Shown piece after piece: positions 49,300 to 57,979 of a stretch of DNA of 64,000 bases. The DNA is taken from NCBI GenBank assembly GCA_045118335.1, contig JBGUXY010000053.1, positions 1-64,000 on the forward strand. The letters are read 5' to 3'. How positions within the stretch are numbered: position 1 is the first letter of the stretch; each line of letters opens with the position of its first letter. This stretch comes from W1P20-047 sp045118335. Lineage in GTDB: Bacteria > Actinomycetota > Coriobacteriia > Coriobacteriales > Eggerthellaceae. The notes below the pieces were generated by a model. It saw only the letters and a list, made by a program, of their open reading frames with translations, searched no databases and was not told the origin of the DNA. Both the position numbers and the translations under genes were made by a program.

Positions 49300-49971
49300 T
49301 TATAAGCCCATTTCTGCCTTCAGGCGCGCAAGTTCGGTGTCAACGGCATCCTCGTGTGCGAGCTGCGCGAAGTCGTCGACGTCGGATGCGGTAACGCCAT
49401 AGCCGCTGACTTGGGCATACGCTTCGGCGGTTGCTTCCTTTTCGGCAATCTTGCGCTCCATGCTGTCGAGCTTGGCGAATGCAGAGTCCATGTTGGTGGT
49501 GCTGACGCTGCTGGCTACTCCTGCGGCAGCTTCGGCCATGCGGGCGCGGGCGATTAGCACGTTTTGACGGGCGCGGGCTTCGTCGAGCTTCATCTTCAGG
49601 GTCTGGACCTGGTCCTTCAGCCTGTCTACCTGTGCCGTGATGGCATCGTAGGATTCCTGGAGCTGGTCCACCTGGGCCTCGAGGCCCACCTTGCAGTCAA
49701 GTGCCCTGCGGGCAAGGTCTTCGTTGCCGTTCTTCAGGGCGAGCTTCGCCTTGTCGTTCCAATCGGCGACTTCGGCCTTCGCATCGGCAAGTTCTTTGGC
49801 GGCGATCTTCTGCGAGCCCATCGCCTGGCCAAGGGCTTGCGTGGCTTCATCCACCTGCTCTTCCATTTCGATGATCATTTGCTTGACCATCTTCTCGGGG
49901 TCTTCTGCCTTGTCGATGAGGTCGTTGACGTTTGCTTTCAAGATGTCTGCGATACGGGAGAAAATAGCCAT
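49300..49971 (-). CDS. pspA: PspA/IM30 family protein
   Basis: 223 residues from MAIFSRIADILKANVNDLID, with AAAGGTG before the ATG. The whole protein is coiled-coil, with EDPEKMVKQMIIEMEEQVDEA and RARMAEAAAGVASS typical of PspA/IM30. The family forms ESCRT-III-like assemblies on stressed membranes. The GIDE gene follows after 108 bases. No PspF-type regulator is nearby. Confidence 0.94.
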   Translation of the reverse strand: MAIFSRIADILKANVNDLIDKAEDPEKMVKQMIIEMEEQVDEATQALGQAMGSQKIAAKELADAKAEVADWNDKAKLALKNGNEDLARRALDCKVGLEAQVDQLQESYDAITAQVDRLKDQVQTLKMKLDEARARQNVLIARARMAEAAAGVASSVSTTNMDSAFAKLDSMERKIAEKEATAEAYAQVSGYGVTASDVDDFAQLAHEDAVDTELARLKAEMGL

Positions 49972-50282
49972 GTGAATCACCTTTCATCTGGACACTGATA
50001 TGGCCGCCGGAGTCGCTAGCTCGCGCATGGCATGCATGGTGTCTCGATGTCGGGCGCAAGCCGTTCTCTTGGTGGCTACATTATCTCATATTTCTGAATT
50101 CCTACTGTAGTGCACTTGGGAAGCAAATGCCGTTTGTTTGAAGCTGACGTGCTCGAAAACAGCTGAGATTGGCGAATACATGGCAAGCTGCCGTTCCTGC
50201 CGATTCGCCGCAAGCGGAAGGTTTAGAATTGCAGTTGCGCATGCGCGAGCATCGCATGGGTGCAATACGCGAGAGGAAAGAC
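49972..50282. other. Divergent gap between pspA and the B3/B4 gene
   Basis: 310 bases. The only visible structure is a stem-loop with GGCGAAT (50171-50177) and ATTCGCC (50203-50209), possibly with an inner GGCA/TGCC stem. No gene is recognised. Confidence 0.35.
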
Positions 50283-51005
50283 ATGTCGAAGCTTATCATC
50301 GAAGAGTCATTTTGGAAGCTGTTTCCCGATGCCGCCATCGGCATCGTCGTCGCGCGGGACATGAAGCACGCCGAAGAGGTTGGCGAAGACGACCAGCAGT
50401 CGATTGCGCAGATGCTTGCCCAGGCGAATCGCGAAGCGGGCCGGTATCTGACGAGTGAGACTATCTCGCAAAACGAGGTCGTGGCCGTCTGGCGTGATGC
50501 CTACCGGAAATTCAAGACCAAAAAAGGCGTGCGCTGCTCGATAGAGGCGCTCCTCAAACGGGTTCTGAAGGGGAATCCCGTAGGTCATATCACGCCTGCG
50601 GTGGATATCTACAATGCCATTTCGTTGAAGTACGCCCTTCCGGTGGGTGGTATGAATTCCGATGCGTTCGAGGGCGATGTGCGCCTGCGCATCACCGAAG
50701 GCGGGGATGCGTTTCGTCCCATAGGCGAAGACGACGATGACCCCACGTTGCCAGGAGAGCTCTGCTACCTCGATGATGCTGGCGCCATTTGCCGCTGCCT
50801 GAACTGGCGTGATGGTGCGCGAACCGCGCTTTCCGATGAAAGCAGCAATGCCCTCCTGGTCATGGAATGCGTTGATTCGCAACGCGTGGACATCCTTCGA
50901 GAAGCCATTGACGATTTTGCCAGTTGCATGAACCGCTATTTGGGAGCGGATATCGTGCTCGCGCGTATCGTTACGCGCGACGATCCGGAAGTGGAGATTT
51001 CTTAA
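50283..51005 (+). CDS. Stand-alone B3/B4 domain protein
   Basis: 240 residues from ATG 50283 (GAGAGGAAAGAC upstream). FWKLFPDAAIGIVVARDM, RDAYRKFKTKKGVRCSIEALLKRVLKGN, PAVDIYNAISLKYALPVGGMNSD and GELCYLDDAGAICRCLNWRDG match the B3/B4 domain of phenylalanyl-tRNA synthetase beta. Stand-alone copies are thought to edit mis-charged tRNA or act on free aminoacyl compounds. The stop is one base before the start of the FMN protein gene, so the two are coupled. Confidence 0.85.
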   Translation: MSKLIIEESFWKLFPDAAIGIVVARDMKHAEEVGEDDQQSIAQMLAQANREAGRYLTSETISQNEVVAVWRDAYRKFKTKKGVRCSIEALLKRVLKGNPVGHITPAVDIYNAISLKYALPVGGMNSDAFEGDVRLRITEGGDAFRPIGEDDDDPTLPGELCYLDDAGAICRCLNWRDGARTALSDESSNALLVMECVDSQRVDILREAIDDFASCMNRYLGADIVLARIVTRDDPEVEIS

Positions 51006-51006
51006 C

Positions 51007-51477
51007 ATGATTTCGCAAATGCGCAGAAGCGATCGGGCCATGAGTCCTGAAGAGGCCGACGAGTTGTTGGGCCGCTGCTTATACGGCGTTCTTTCCACCG
51101 TTTGCGATGATGGGCAGCCATACGGTGTGCCCATCAGCTATGCCTACGATGGCAAGCGCATCATCGTGCACTGTGCCCAGGGGGTGGGGCAAAAGCTCGT
51201 GAACATGCATGCCGAGCCGCGCGTGAGCTTTACCGTAGTCGGAGATGTGCAAACCGAGCCGGGTAAGTTCACGACCAAATACGAAAGCGCGATCGTCATC
51301 GGCGAGGCGCATGAGATTTCGGATACCGAGGCCAAGAAGGCCGCTCTTCACCTTCTCATCGACAAATACAGCAACGATTTCCAGGAGCGTGGAGCCAAGT
51401 ACATAGACGGTGCAGCGGCGAAGGCGAGTGTGTTCGAAATAACCATTCAACACGTGACGGGCAAAGCGCGCCGCTAG
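51007..51477 (+). CDS. NimA-like FMN-binding protein
   Basis: 156 residues. MRRSDRAMSPEEADELLGRCLYGVLST, then YGVPISYAYDGKRIIVHCAQGVGQKLVNM, is the pyridoxamine-phosphate-oxidase-like/NimA fold that binds FMN or related flavins. Members include nitroimidazole reductases, but most are flavin reductases of unknown role in anaerobes. It starts 1 base after the B3/B4 gene. Confidence 0.88.
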   Translation: MISQMRRSDRAMSPEEADELLGRCLYGVLSTVCDDGQPYGVPISYAYDGKRIIVHCAQGVGQKLVNMHAEPRVSFTVVGDVQTEPGKFTTKYESAIVIGEAHEISDTEAKKAALHLLIDKYSNDFQERGAKYIDGAAAKASVFEITIQHVTGKARR

Positions 51478-51546
51478 CCCGCATGACGGCTAATTGTTAC
51501 AATACGAAACCGATGCGCATTCACGATGACCACGGGAGCTTAGGCT

Positions 51547-51933
51547 ATGCGGAGTAACGAATCCACCGAGATGTATCTGGAGACCATTCACGTCCTGCAT
51601 CAGGAAAAGGAAAAGGTGCATGCGGTTGACATCGCGAAGCGCATGGGCTATTCCAAGCCGACGATCAGCGAATGGATGGCGAAGCTGCGCAAGCTTGGTT
51701 ACGTGGAAATGGATGGCAGCAACATCATGCTCACGGAAGCGGGCGAGGAAATCGCCCGGAAAATCTACGAGCGCCATGTGCTGCTCACCGCGTTGTTTCG
51801 CAGTATCGGCGTGAGCGAGGAAATCGCCTCCGAGGATGCGTGTCGTGTGGAGCACTATATCAGCGACGAGACGTTCCAGTGCCTGCGTGACCACTACGAT
51901 GATATCTATGGCAGTATTTCGTCTATTGGCTAA
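51547..51933 (+). CDS. DtxR/MntR-family metal-dependent regulator, short form
   Basis: 128 residues. The winged helix is STEMYLETIHVLHQEKEKVHAVDIAKRMGYSKPTISEWMAKL; the dimer and metal-site region has AGEEIARKIYERHVLL and EDACRVEHYISDETF with His and Glu ligands, as in MntR. The C-terminal SH3-like domain of DtxR is absent. It probably senses Mn(II) or Fe(II). A close metal transporter target is not in view. Confidence 0.88.
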   Translation: MRSNESTEMYLETIHVLHQEKEKVHAVDIAKRMGYSKPTISEWMAKLRKLGYVEMDGSNIMLTEAGEEIARKIYERHVLLTALFRSIGVSEEIASEDACRVEHYISDETFQCLRDHYDDIYGSISSIG

Positions 51934-51972
51934 GGCAAGCTGCCGTTGCCAGCTAAAGAAAGGTAGATACTC

Positions 51973-53166
51973 ATGGATTCGACCGCTCGTCTGACGCGCG
52001 GATGCGTGTTGTGCTCGCTTGTCCTCTTTTTCGTGATGCTGTCTGCAGGCTGGATGGCGATGCCTGCGGTTGCCTGGGCGGAAGAGGGCGTGTTCGGCGA
52101 GCAAGATGGTGAAGTCGACAACGACACGGCGGGCAACGTGGTCATGGCGGGCAATTCCGTAAGCGTTACGCACGATGTGCAACGCGATGCCATGCTGGCA
52201 GGACGCGAGGTCAAAGTTGCCGACGTATCGGTTGCCGGTGACGTTCTTGCTGCAGGACAAACCGTGCGCGTGGCGGATTCTCGGATAGCTGGCAACGTTC
52301 GTGCAGCGGGGGATGCTTTGGTCGTCGAGAGCGTGGACGTTGCAGGTAACGTGACCGCCTGCGGGAACAGCGTTGAAATCGGGGGCGATTCGAAAGCGGC
52401 GTCGATATACGCTTTTGGCAGCTACCTCGCTTATGAAGGAACGGCGCAATACGTTGCGCTTTCGGGGCAGCAGGTGCAATTCGATGGCGAAGTCGACGGA
52501 GATGTGCATATCGATGCGAGTTCGGTTGCGATTGGCGAAAACGCGCGGGTGACGGGCACGCTTACCGTGGAGGGGGCGCAGCCCGATGTCGCCCCCGGTG
52601 CCCAGGTGGAGTCGATGAACGTGCAGGCTGCCGATGAGGGAAGCGTTGCGCAGAGCTTCCTTGCCTCTTTGGTCAACGCCATCGTGCTTCTTTTCACCTT
52701 GATAGCCACCATCGCGGTCATCTGGTGGATAGCTCCTGGCGCAGCGCAGGATTCCCTGTTCATGTTCCGGGCGCGTACCGCACCCATGATTGTGACCGGT
52801 GTGGTGGCTTTGCTGGCAATGCCGTTCGCGATAGCCGTCTTGCTGGCAAGCGGAATCGGCATGCTGTTGGCGATCGTGCTCATATGCCTGGTTGTAGTTA
52901 TGGCCGTGTTGGGGATGCCCTTCATGTGCGCTGCCATATCGCGACGCATCATGCGCGGTTCTCGGGAATGGGTCGTTGTGGCAATGGCGGCAGCTATAGC
53001 AGGGTTCATGCTGAGCGTGCCCATTGCCAACATGCTTGGAATGCTGTGTGGCTGCGTGTACTTTGCGGGTTATGTGCTGCAGCTTCTTTTCCTCAAGATA
53101 AGCGCCAGGAGTGCCATGCGCTCTTCGAAAGCCAGCGCCGGAAACGAGCAGGCGGGCGAACGCTGA
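51973..53166 (+). CDS. Exported bactofilin-like beta-helix protein with membrane domain
   Basis: 397 residues behind AGAAAGGTAG. A signal peptide (LCSLVLFFVMLSAGWMAM) is followed by a long right-handed beta-helix-like part with repeating VAGDVLAAGQTVRVADSRI and NVTACGNSVEIGGDSKAASIYA units, like polymer-forming bactofilins. Residues about 225-385 hold at least five membrane spans. Such fusions with four to six spans are annotated as polymer-forming cytoskeletal-like proteins; their role may be in cell envelope shape. It follows the DtxR gene by 39 bases. Confidence 0.8.
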   Translation: MDSTARLTRGCVLCSLVLFFVMLSAGWMAMPAVAWAEEGVFGEQDGEVDNDTAGNVVMAGNSVSVTHDVQRDAMLAGREVKVADVSVAGDVLAAGQTVRVADSRIAGNVRAAGDALVVESVDVAGNVTACGNSVEIGGDSKAASIYAFGSYLAYEGTAQYVALSGQQVQFDGEVDGDVHIDASSVAIGENARVTGTLTVEGAQPDVAPGAQVESMNVQAADEGSVAQSFLASLVNAIVLLFTLIATIAVIWWIAPGAAQDSLFMFRARTAPMIVTGVVALLAMPFAIAVLLASGIGMLLAIVLICLVVVMAVLGMPFMCAAISRRIMRGSREWVVVAMAAAIAGFMLSVPIANMLGMLCGCVYFAGYVLQLLFLKISARSAMRSSKASAGNEQAGER

Positions 53167-53245
53167 AAATAGTTGCGCAACGAGCTGCGCCGTCAAAGCG
53201 GTATCTTTTGGGCATAAGGAAGAGCTTGAACGAAAGAAGGCTTCA

Positions 53246-54088
53246 GTGTTTTGCCCGAAATGCGGAAAAGACCTGCTTGAAGATGCGAAGTTCTGCCCGA
53301 GATGCGGAGCCGGGATTGCGGAGTGCGATTTTGACAAGGCTCCCCATGCAATTGAAGGCCAACAATCTGGGTATGCAGTGCAACCTTCAACGACATTGGG
53401 GGGCGGCCGGTTTGCCTATGCGGGTCAAGCTGGCGCACTTCGTCGGCAGGGGGCTTTCGCCGCAGCGGCGCCTGCTAACGTGCAGGTACCCAACGTCGCC
53501 AAGGTAGCGGCTCGCTCCAGCAGCGAACCTGTTGCTCGCCGGACGCCGAAGGCAACTGCATCCACGAGCGTCTTCACCCCTGTTGGCATTGCAGCGCGCA
53601 TTGCCACCGTGCTAACGGTTGTTCTCATGTTCATGCCGTGGCTGCGAGTGGACGTATTGGAAGAGCTGCAGGGATATGCGTCGCTTCTGGGTTACGACAT
53701 TCCAGCAAAGACGAGCTTCACCATGCTCAATGTGGATGCCGTCACGAGCACGCTCGACCTGATTTCCTCTTCCGATTCCTACAGCGCGCTTCACGCAGTC
53801 TTCTATGGCTTCTGGATTGCCGCCCTGGTGCTCGCGGGCGCTGGTCTGGTGCTTTCCTTTACGGGCAGGAAATCCACGCGGATGCTCGTCCCCGGCGCCA
53901 TCGCCGCAACGCTAGTGGCGCTGCTGTGGTTTGTCGCGATAACGAACCTTAATGCGCATTACGCCAGCCAAATGACTCAACTCATCGGTTTCGACACGCA
54001 GTTCTTCTCGCTGCCTTGGGCGGTTTGGGCTACGGCAGTCATGGGCATTGTCACGGCGGTGCTGGGTTTCGCCGGCAAACGCAGCTAG
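53246..54088 (+). CDS. Zinc-ribbon membrane protein
   Basis: 280 residues from GTG 53246, so the protein starts (M)FCPKCGKDLLEDAKFCPRCGAGI, a zinc ribbon. AGAAGG lies five bases upstream. A low-complexity linker and four membrane spans follow (TVVLMFMPWLRVDVL, AVFYGFWIAALVLAGAGLVLSF and two more, the last before GFAGKRS). Third of the zinc-ribbon membrane proteins in the window; function unknown. Confidence 0.75.
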   Translation: MFCPKCGKDLLEDAKFCPRCGAGIAECDFDKAPHAIEGQQSGYAVQPSTTLGGGRFAYAGQAGALRRQGAFAAAAPANVQVPNVAKVAARSSSEPVARRTPKATASTSVFTPVGIAARIATVLTVVLMFMPWLRVDVLEELQGYASLLGYDIPAKTSFTMLNVDAVTSTLDLISSSDSYSALHAVFYGFWIAALVLAGAGLVLSFTGRKSTRMLVPGAIAATLVALLWFVAITNLNAHYASQMTQLIGFDTQFFSLPWAVWATAVMGIVTAVLGFAGKRS

Positions 54089-54139
54089 TGTGCTTGTCCA
54101 TTGCGAGGCAGGTTGCGCTACAGATACCACAAAGATCGC

Positions 54140-54168
54140 TTTACGTTGATTTTGCTTGTCGCTATACT
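54140..54168 (+). promoter_or_regulatory. Promoter of the riboflavin-uptake transcript
   Basis: TTTACG (54140-54145), a 17-base spacer and TATACT (54163-54168), just before the riboswitch. The RNA would start near 54176. Confidence 0.7.
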
Positions 54169-54182
54169 GTGCTCATGAATTC

Positions 54183-54335
54183 TGTTTCAGGGCGGGGTGA
54201 AAGTCCCCACTGGCGGTAATGCGAACGGCGTGGCCAAACCGCGCATCGCGAGTCCGCGACCCCCTGGTGTATTCCAGGGGCTGACTTGGGTGAGATTCCC
54301 AGACCAACGGTAACAGTCCGGATGGAAGAGGCAGA
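54183..54335 (+). ncRNA. FMN riboswitch (RFN element)
   Basis: The conserved RFN segments appear in order: CAGGGCGGGGTGAAAGTCC, CCACTGGCGGTAATG, AGTCCGCGACCCC, TGGGTGAGATTCCCAGACC, AACGGTAACAGTCCGGATG and GAAGAGGC. Downstream, CCCGAGG and CCTCGGG sequences can form a hairpin next to the ribosome site of ribU, so control is likely at translation. FMN binding should shut off riboflavin uptake. Confidence 0.97.
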
Positions 54336-54452
54336 GTTTCCGCCCCAGGCGGCAAACCCTTAACCTGTGCGAAAAGAATTCACGCTGGCAGCCGTGAGCC
54401 CGAGGTGCGGCATGCTGGGTTCTGCACGGCCTCGGGGGATGGAAGGTTTGTC

Positions 54453-55016
54453 ATGCCTGAAATGAAGAACACGAACAAATGGGATACTCGCACGTTGGTG
54501 ACCATGGCGCTGCTAGCCGCCATCGGCATCCTGCTGAGCTTCATCGAGTTTCCCCTCTTCGCTGCCGCCCCGTTCCTGAAGCTGGATGTGTCTTTCGTGC
54601 CCAGCGCGGTGGTGGGCTTTGCCTACGGACCGGTTGCTGGCGTGATCGTTGGCATCATCGTGGCCGTGGCCCATGCGATGATCGATGGTAACTGGGTGGG
54701 CGCCATCATGAACACGATCATGGTGCTTTCCTTCGTGCTGCCGGCTGCGCTGGTGTACAAGTTCAACCGCACGCTGAAAGGCGCCATCATCGGCTTGGTG
54801 CTGGGCCTGGTCATCCAAACCGTCGTATCGGTTCCCGCCAACGTGCTCATCGATCCGCTCTACGGCGTGGACGCATCTATCGTCATGAGCCTGGCGGGCT
54901 GGATCGTGGCCTTCAACGTGGTGAAGGGCATTGTGAACTCTGTGCTCACCGGTGTGGTGTACAAGAGCATCTCGAATCTGATCACTCCCAAAAAGGACCA
55001 GGTCAAGGGCCGCTAA
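54453..55016 (+). CDS. ribU: Riboflavin ECF transporter substrate-binding component
   Basis: 187 residues from ATG 54453 (GGAAGG upstream). Six membrane helices; the S-component features include TRTLVTMALLAAIGILLSFIEFPLF (the Ala-rich helix that docks to EcfT) and FLKLDVSFVPSAVVGFAYGP, typical of RibU. The FMN riboswitch directly upstream fixes the substrate as riboflavin. The ECF energy-coupling genes follow. Confidence 0.95.
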   Translation: MPEMKNTNKWDTRTLVTMALLAAIGILLSFIEFPLFAAAPFLKLDVSFVPSAVVGFAYGPVAGVIVGIIVAVAHAMIDGNWVGAIMNTIMVLSFVLPAALVYKFNRTLKGAIIGLVLGLVIQTVVSVPANVLIDPLYGVDASIVMSLAGWIVAFNVVKGIVNSVLTGVVYKSISNLITPKKDQVKGR

Positions 55017-55116
55017 CATCCACGAAAAGCACGCGTGCCAAAGGAGCGTGCCAATAATGGTCAGGCCAAACGTCTTGTGCGTTGGCCATCTTGCGGGGAA
55101 GAACGATTGCTGAAAT

Positions 55117-56994
55117 ATGGATGCCATTCGGTTCGACGACATACACTTCACGTACACGGGCGAGGAATTCGTGCTCAAAGGCATATCAGCTTCCGTGCGC
55201 GAAGGTGAATTCGTATGCATCTTGGGTGGCAACGGCAGCGGCAAGAGCACGCTTGCAAAGCATGTGAATGCCCTGCTTGCCCCCGACCAGGGCAGTGTGC
55301 AGGTGCTGGGTCGCCAGACGAACGACCCCGAGAACCTGTATTTCATCCGCAGCAATGCCGGCATGGTATTCCAGAACCCCGACGACCAGCTGGTGGCGAG
55401 TCTCATCGAAAACGACGTGGCATTTGGCCCTGAAAACCTGGGTGTGCCCATGCCCGAATTGCGCCAGCGCGTAATCGAAGCGCTGGCGCAAGTTGGCCTG
55501 CAGGGCTTCGAACGCAAGGAAACCAATGCGCTTTCCGGTGGGCAGAAGCAACGCGTGGCCATTGCCGGCGTGCTGGCCATGAAACCAAAGATCTTGGTGC
55601 TTGACGAAGCTTCGGCGATGCTTGACCCCCGCGGGCGCGCCGGTCTGATGCGCGTATGCCGCGAACTCAACGAGGCAGGCATGACCATCGTCATGATCAC
55701 TCACTTCATGGAAGAGGTGGTCAATGCGGATCGCGTGTTCGTGCTCGACGACGGTTGCATTGCGCTGGAGGGAACGCCTGAAGAGGTGCTCACCCAGGCG
55801 AAGGAACTCGAAGCCCTTTCGTTGGATGTGCCGTTTTCCGTCAAGGCGAGCCTCGCATTGCGTGATGCTGGGGTTCCCGTTGGGGTGCATGCCTCCGAAG
55901 ATGACCTTATTGCCGATCTGATAGCGCTGTTCGAAACTCGAGTTGCACGCGGTGCTTTTGCCGCTGGCCGCGATTGCGTACAAGCAGACGCCCCCATTGC
56001 CGATGAACTGGCGTCGAAGAACGCTAAACCTATTAATCTAAACGATTCCACCGAGCATGCGGTACTTGTCGAATTCTGCGATGTGGGTTTTACCTATCAG
56101 CATGCTGCAACGCGCAAGCGTGCGCGCAAACGCAAGAAGGTGGAAACGCGAGCGGATTGGGGTAACAGTCCCGATGCCATGTGGGCATTGCGAAATGTGA
56201 GTTTTCAGCTGCACGAAGGCGAGTTCTTCGGCATTGCGGGGCATACGGGCAGCGGCAAGAGCACGCTCATCCAGCACGTGAACGGCTTGCTTGCGCCTGC
56301 CGAAGGTCGCGTGCTTGTCAACGGCCAGCCGGTGGCTGGGCCGGATGCTGCTGCCCGATCGGGCGTGGGCATGGTCTTCCAGTATCCCGAACATCAGCTG
56401 TTTGCCGCCACGGTGTTCGAGGATGTCACGTTTGGCCCACGCAACCTGGGCTGCAACGACGAGCAGATGCAGCAACGCTACGAACGGGCAATGCGTCGCG
56501 TCGATCTTGATGCGGGGGCGTTGCGAGACGCAAATCCCTTCGAGCTATCCGGGGGGCAGCAACGCCGAGTGGCGTTTGCGGGCGTTCTTGCCATGGAACC
56601 CACGATGCTCGTGCTCGATGAGCCCGTGGCAGGGTTGGACCCGAAGGCGCGCGAAGACTTCCTTCGGCTTATCTGGCGGTTGCATCAGGAGCAGGGTCTT
56701 ACGGTGGTGATGGTTTCCCACAACATGGACGACTTGGCCCGGCTCTGCTCGCGTGTCTTGGTGTTGAATCAGGGAAAGGTGCATGCGCTTGGTACGCCGG
56801 CCGATGTGTTCGCCGATGGCGTCGAATTGAAATCGATAGGGTTGGGCCAACCCGCCGCTCAGCGCATGGCCAGCGCTCTCCAGGACGTCGGAATCGCAAT
56901 TGGCCAACCTGATGGTCTGTTCGCCTTGGGAACGCTTGCGGATGCCATAGCTGTTGCATGGAAGCAGGCTCGGGGTGGTGCCGAGCATGAATGA
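55117..56994 (+). CDS. ecfA: Fused ECF ATPases EcfA1-EcfA2
   Basis: 625 residues with two complete nucleotide-binding domains. Domain 1: Walker A GGNGSGKSTLAKH, Q-loop VFQNPDDQLVA, ALSGGQKQRVAIAG, LVLDEASAMLDP. Domain 2 (from about residue 310): GHTGSGKSTLIQH, VFQYPEHQLFA, LSGGQQRRVAFAG, LVLDEPVAGLDP. The two would form the asymmetric A1/A2 pair of energy-coupling factor transporters in one chain, which is less common than separate genes. A basic insert (RKRARKRKK) precedes domain 2. The ecfT start overlaps the end of this gene. Confidence 0.95.
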   Translation: MDAIRFDDIHFTYTGEEFVLKGISASVREGEFVCILGGNGSGKSTLAKHVNALLAPDQGSVQVLGRQTNDPENLYFIRSNAGMVFQNPDDQLVASLIENDVAFGPENLGVPMPELRQRVIEALAQVGLQGFERKETNALSGGQKQRVAIAGVLAMKPKILVLDEASAMLDPRGRAGLMRVCRELNEAGMTIVMITHFMEEVVNADRVFVLDDGCIALEGTPEEVLTQAKELEALSLDVPFSVKASLALRDAGVPVGVHASEDDLIADLIALFETRVARGAFAAGRDCVQADAPIADELASKNAKPINLNDSTEHAVLVEFCDVGFTYQHAATRKRARKRKKVETRADWGNSPDAMWALRNVSFQLHEGEFFGIAGHTGSGKSTLIQHVNGLLAPAEGRVLVNGQPVAGPDAAARSGVGMVFQYPEHQLFAATVFEDVTFGPRNLGCNDEQMQQRYERAMRRVDLDAGALRDANPFELSGGQQRRVAFAGVLAMEPTMLVLDEPVAGLDPKAREDFLRLIWRLHQEQGLTVVMVSHNMDDLARLCSRVLVLNQGKVHALGTPADVFADGVELKSIGLGQPAAQRMASALQDVGIAIGQPDGLFALGTLADAIAVAWKQARGGAEHE

Positions 56995-57787
56995 TGCATT
57001 GCTGGGCAAGTACTATGCTGTCGACAGCTTTGTCCATGGGCTCGATCCACGCATCAAGATAACCTGTGTGTTCGCCACGATGATTATCGTGCTTGCTTCG
57101 GGAAGCTATGCGGCTATGGGCGTGTGCGCGCTTTTCGTTGCCGTGGCGTTCGCCGTTGCGCGGATCCCATTCGGGCAGGCATGGCACTCCATTGCCCCCT
57201 TGATGTTCATCGTCGTCATCACGGCCATCATCAACATCTTCTTCGAACACGACGGGGCGGTGGTGGCCAAGCTTGGCCCCATCGTCATCAACGAAGGCGG
57301 ATTGAACATGGCGCTGTTCATGGCCATACGTCTGACGCTCGTGCTGTTTGCCGCAAGTCTGCTCACGCTTACAACCACCATTCTCGATATAACCGACGGT
57401 TTGGAAAGCATGCTGCGTCCGCTTGCGCGAATCGGGTTCCCCGCGCACGAGTTCGCCATGATACTGGGCATCGCCTTGCGCTTTCTGCCACAGTTCGTCC
57501 AAGAGATTGGCATCATACGTTCGGCGCAGGCATCGCGCGGGGCAAAATTCAGCGCCAACGTCTTCCGAGGTGGGCTCCAGAGCTTGGCAAGCTTGATGGT
57601 TCCCCTGTTCACAAGTGCTTTTCGTCATGCGGAAACCCTCTCTGGAGCCATGGAGGCCCGATGCTATCACGGTGGGGAGGGCCGCACGAAGCTGGTGCCG
57701 TTTCGTCTACGTGGCGCCGACGCTGTTGCCGCAATGTTCGTAATCGCCATGGTTGCCTGCGTGGTGGTTGTGCGGGTCGCGTTGTAG
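56987..57787 (+). CDS. ecfT: ECF transporter transmembrane component
   Basis: 266 residues from ATG 56987, overlapping the ecfA stop by 8 bases. YYAVDSFVHGLDPRIKI starts the protein, followed by four to five spans. The coupling-helix motifs SAQASRGAKF and GAMEARCYHGGEGRTK (the two Ala-Arg-x signatures) contact the ATPases. With EcfA and RibU it completes a group that also could serve other S components such as the QueT-like one at 60499. Confidence 0.93.
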   Translation: MNDALLGKYYAVDSFVHGLDPRIKITCVFATMIIVLASGSYAAMGVCALFVAVAFAVARIPFGQAWHSIAPLMFIVVITAIINIFFEHDGAVVAKLGPIVINEGGLNMALFMAIRLTLVLFAASLLTLTTTILDITDGLESMLRPLARIGFPAHEFAMILGIALRFLPQFVQEIGIIRSAQASRGAKFSANVFRGGLQSLASLMVPLFTSAFRHAETLSGAMEARCYHGGEGRTKLVPFRLRGADAVAAMFVIAMVACVVVVRVAL

Positions 57788-57857
57788 CGCGATGCATGAC
57801 GCAGTCCGCGTCGATGCGAACCAGATCGACGCTTTCGGTTATTGGGTCTATGGGCGA

Positions 57858-57893
57858 GGGTTGCATTGCCGATTGCGCCAAAAATGGCAACCC
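57858..57893. other. Stem-loop after ecfT
   Basis: GGGTTGC (57858-57864) pairs with GCAACCC (57887-57893), with TTGCC/GGCAA continuing inside. No T-tract. Confidence 0.35.
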
Positions 57894-57979
57894 GCCAGGC
57901 AGTAGTTGTACAACCATTGCGATAGTGCGTGTGGTATCTTCTTGGCGTTCGAAAAGCAATGCAGGTGGGAGGATACGTC

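Noticed and set aside
54513..55700. 395-residue frame on the minus strand
   Set aside because: Shadow of ribU and ecfA; the plus-strand motifs are decisive.
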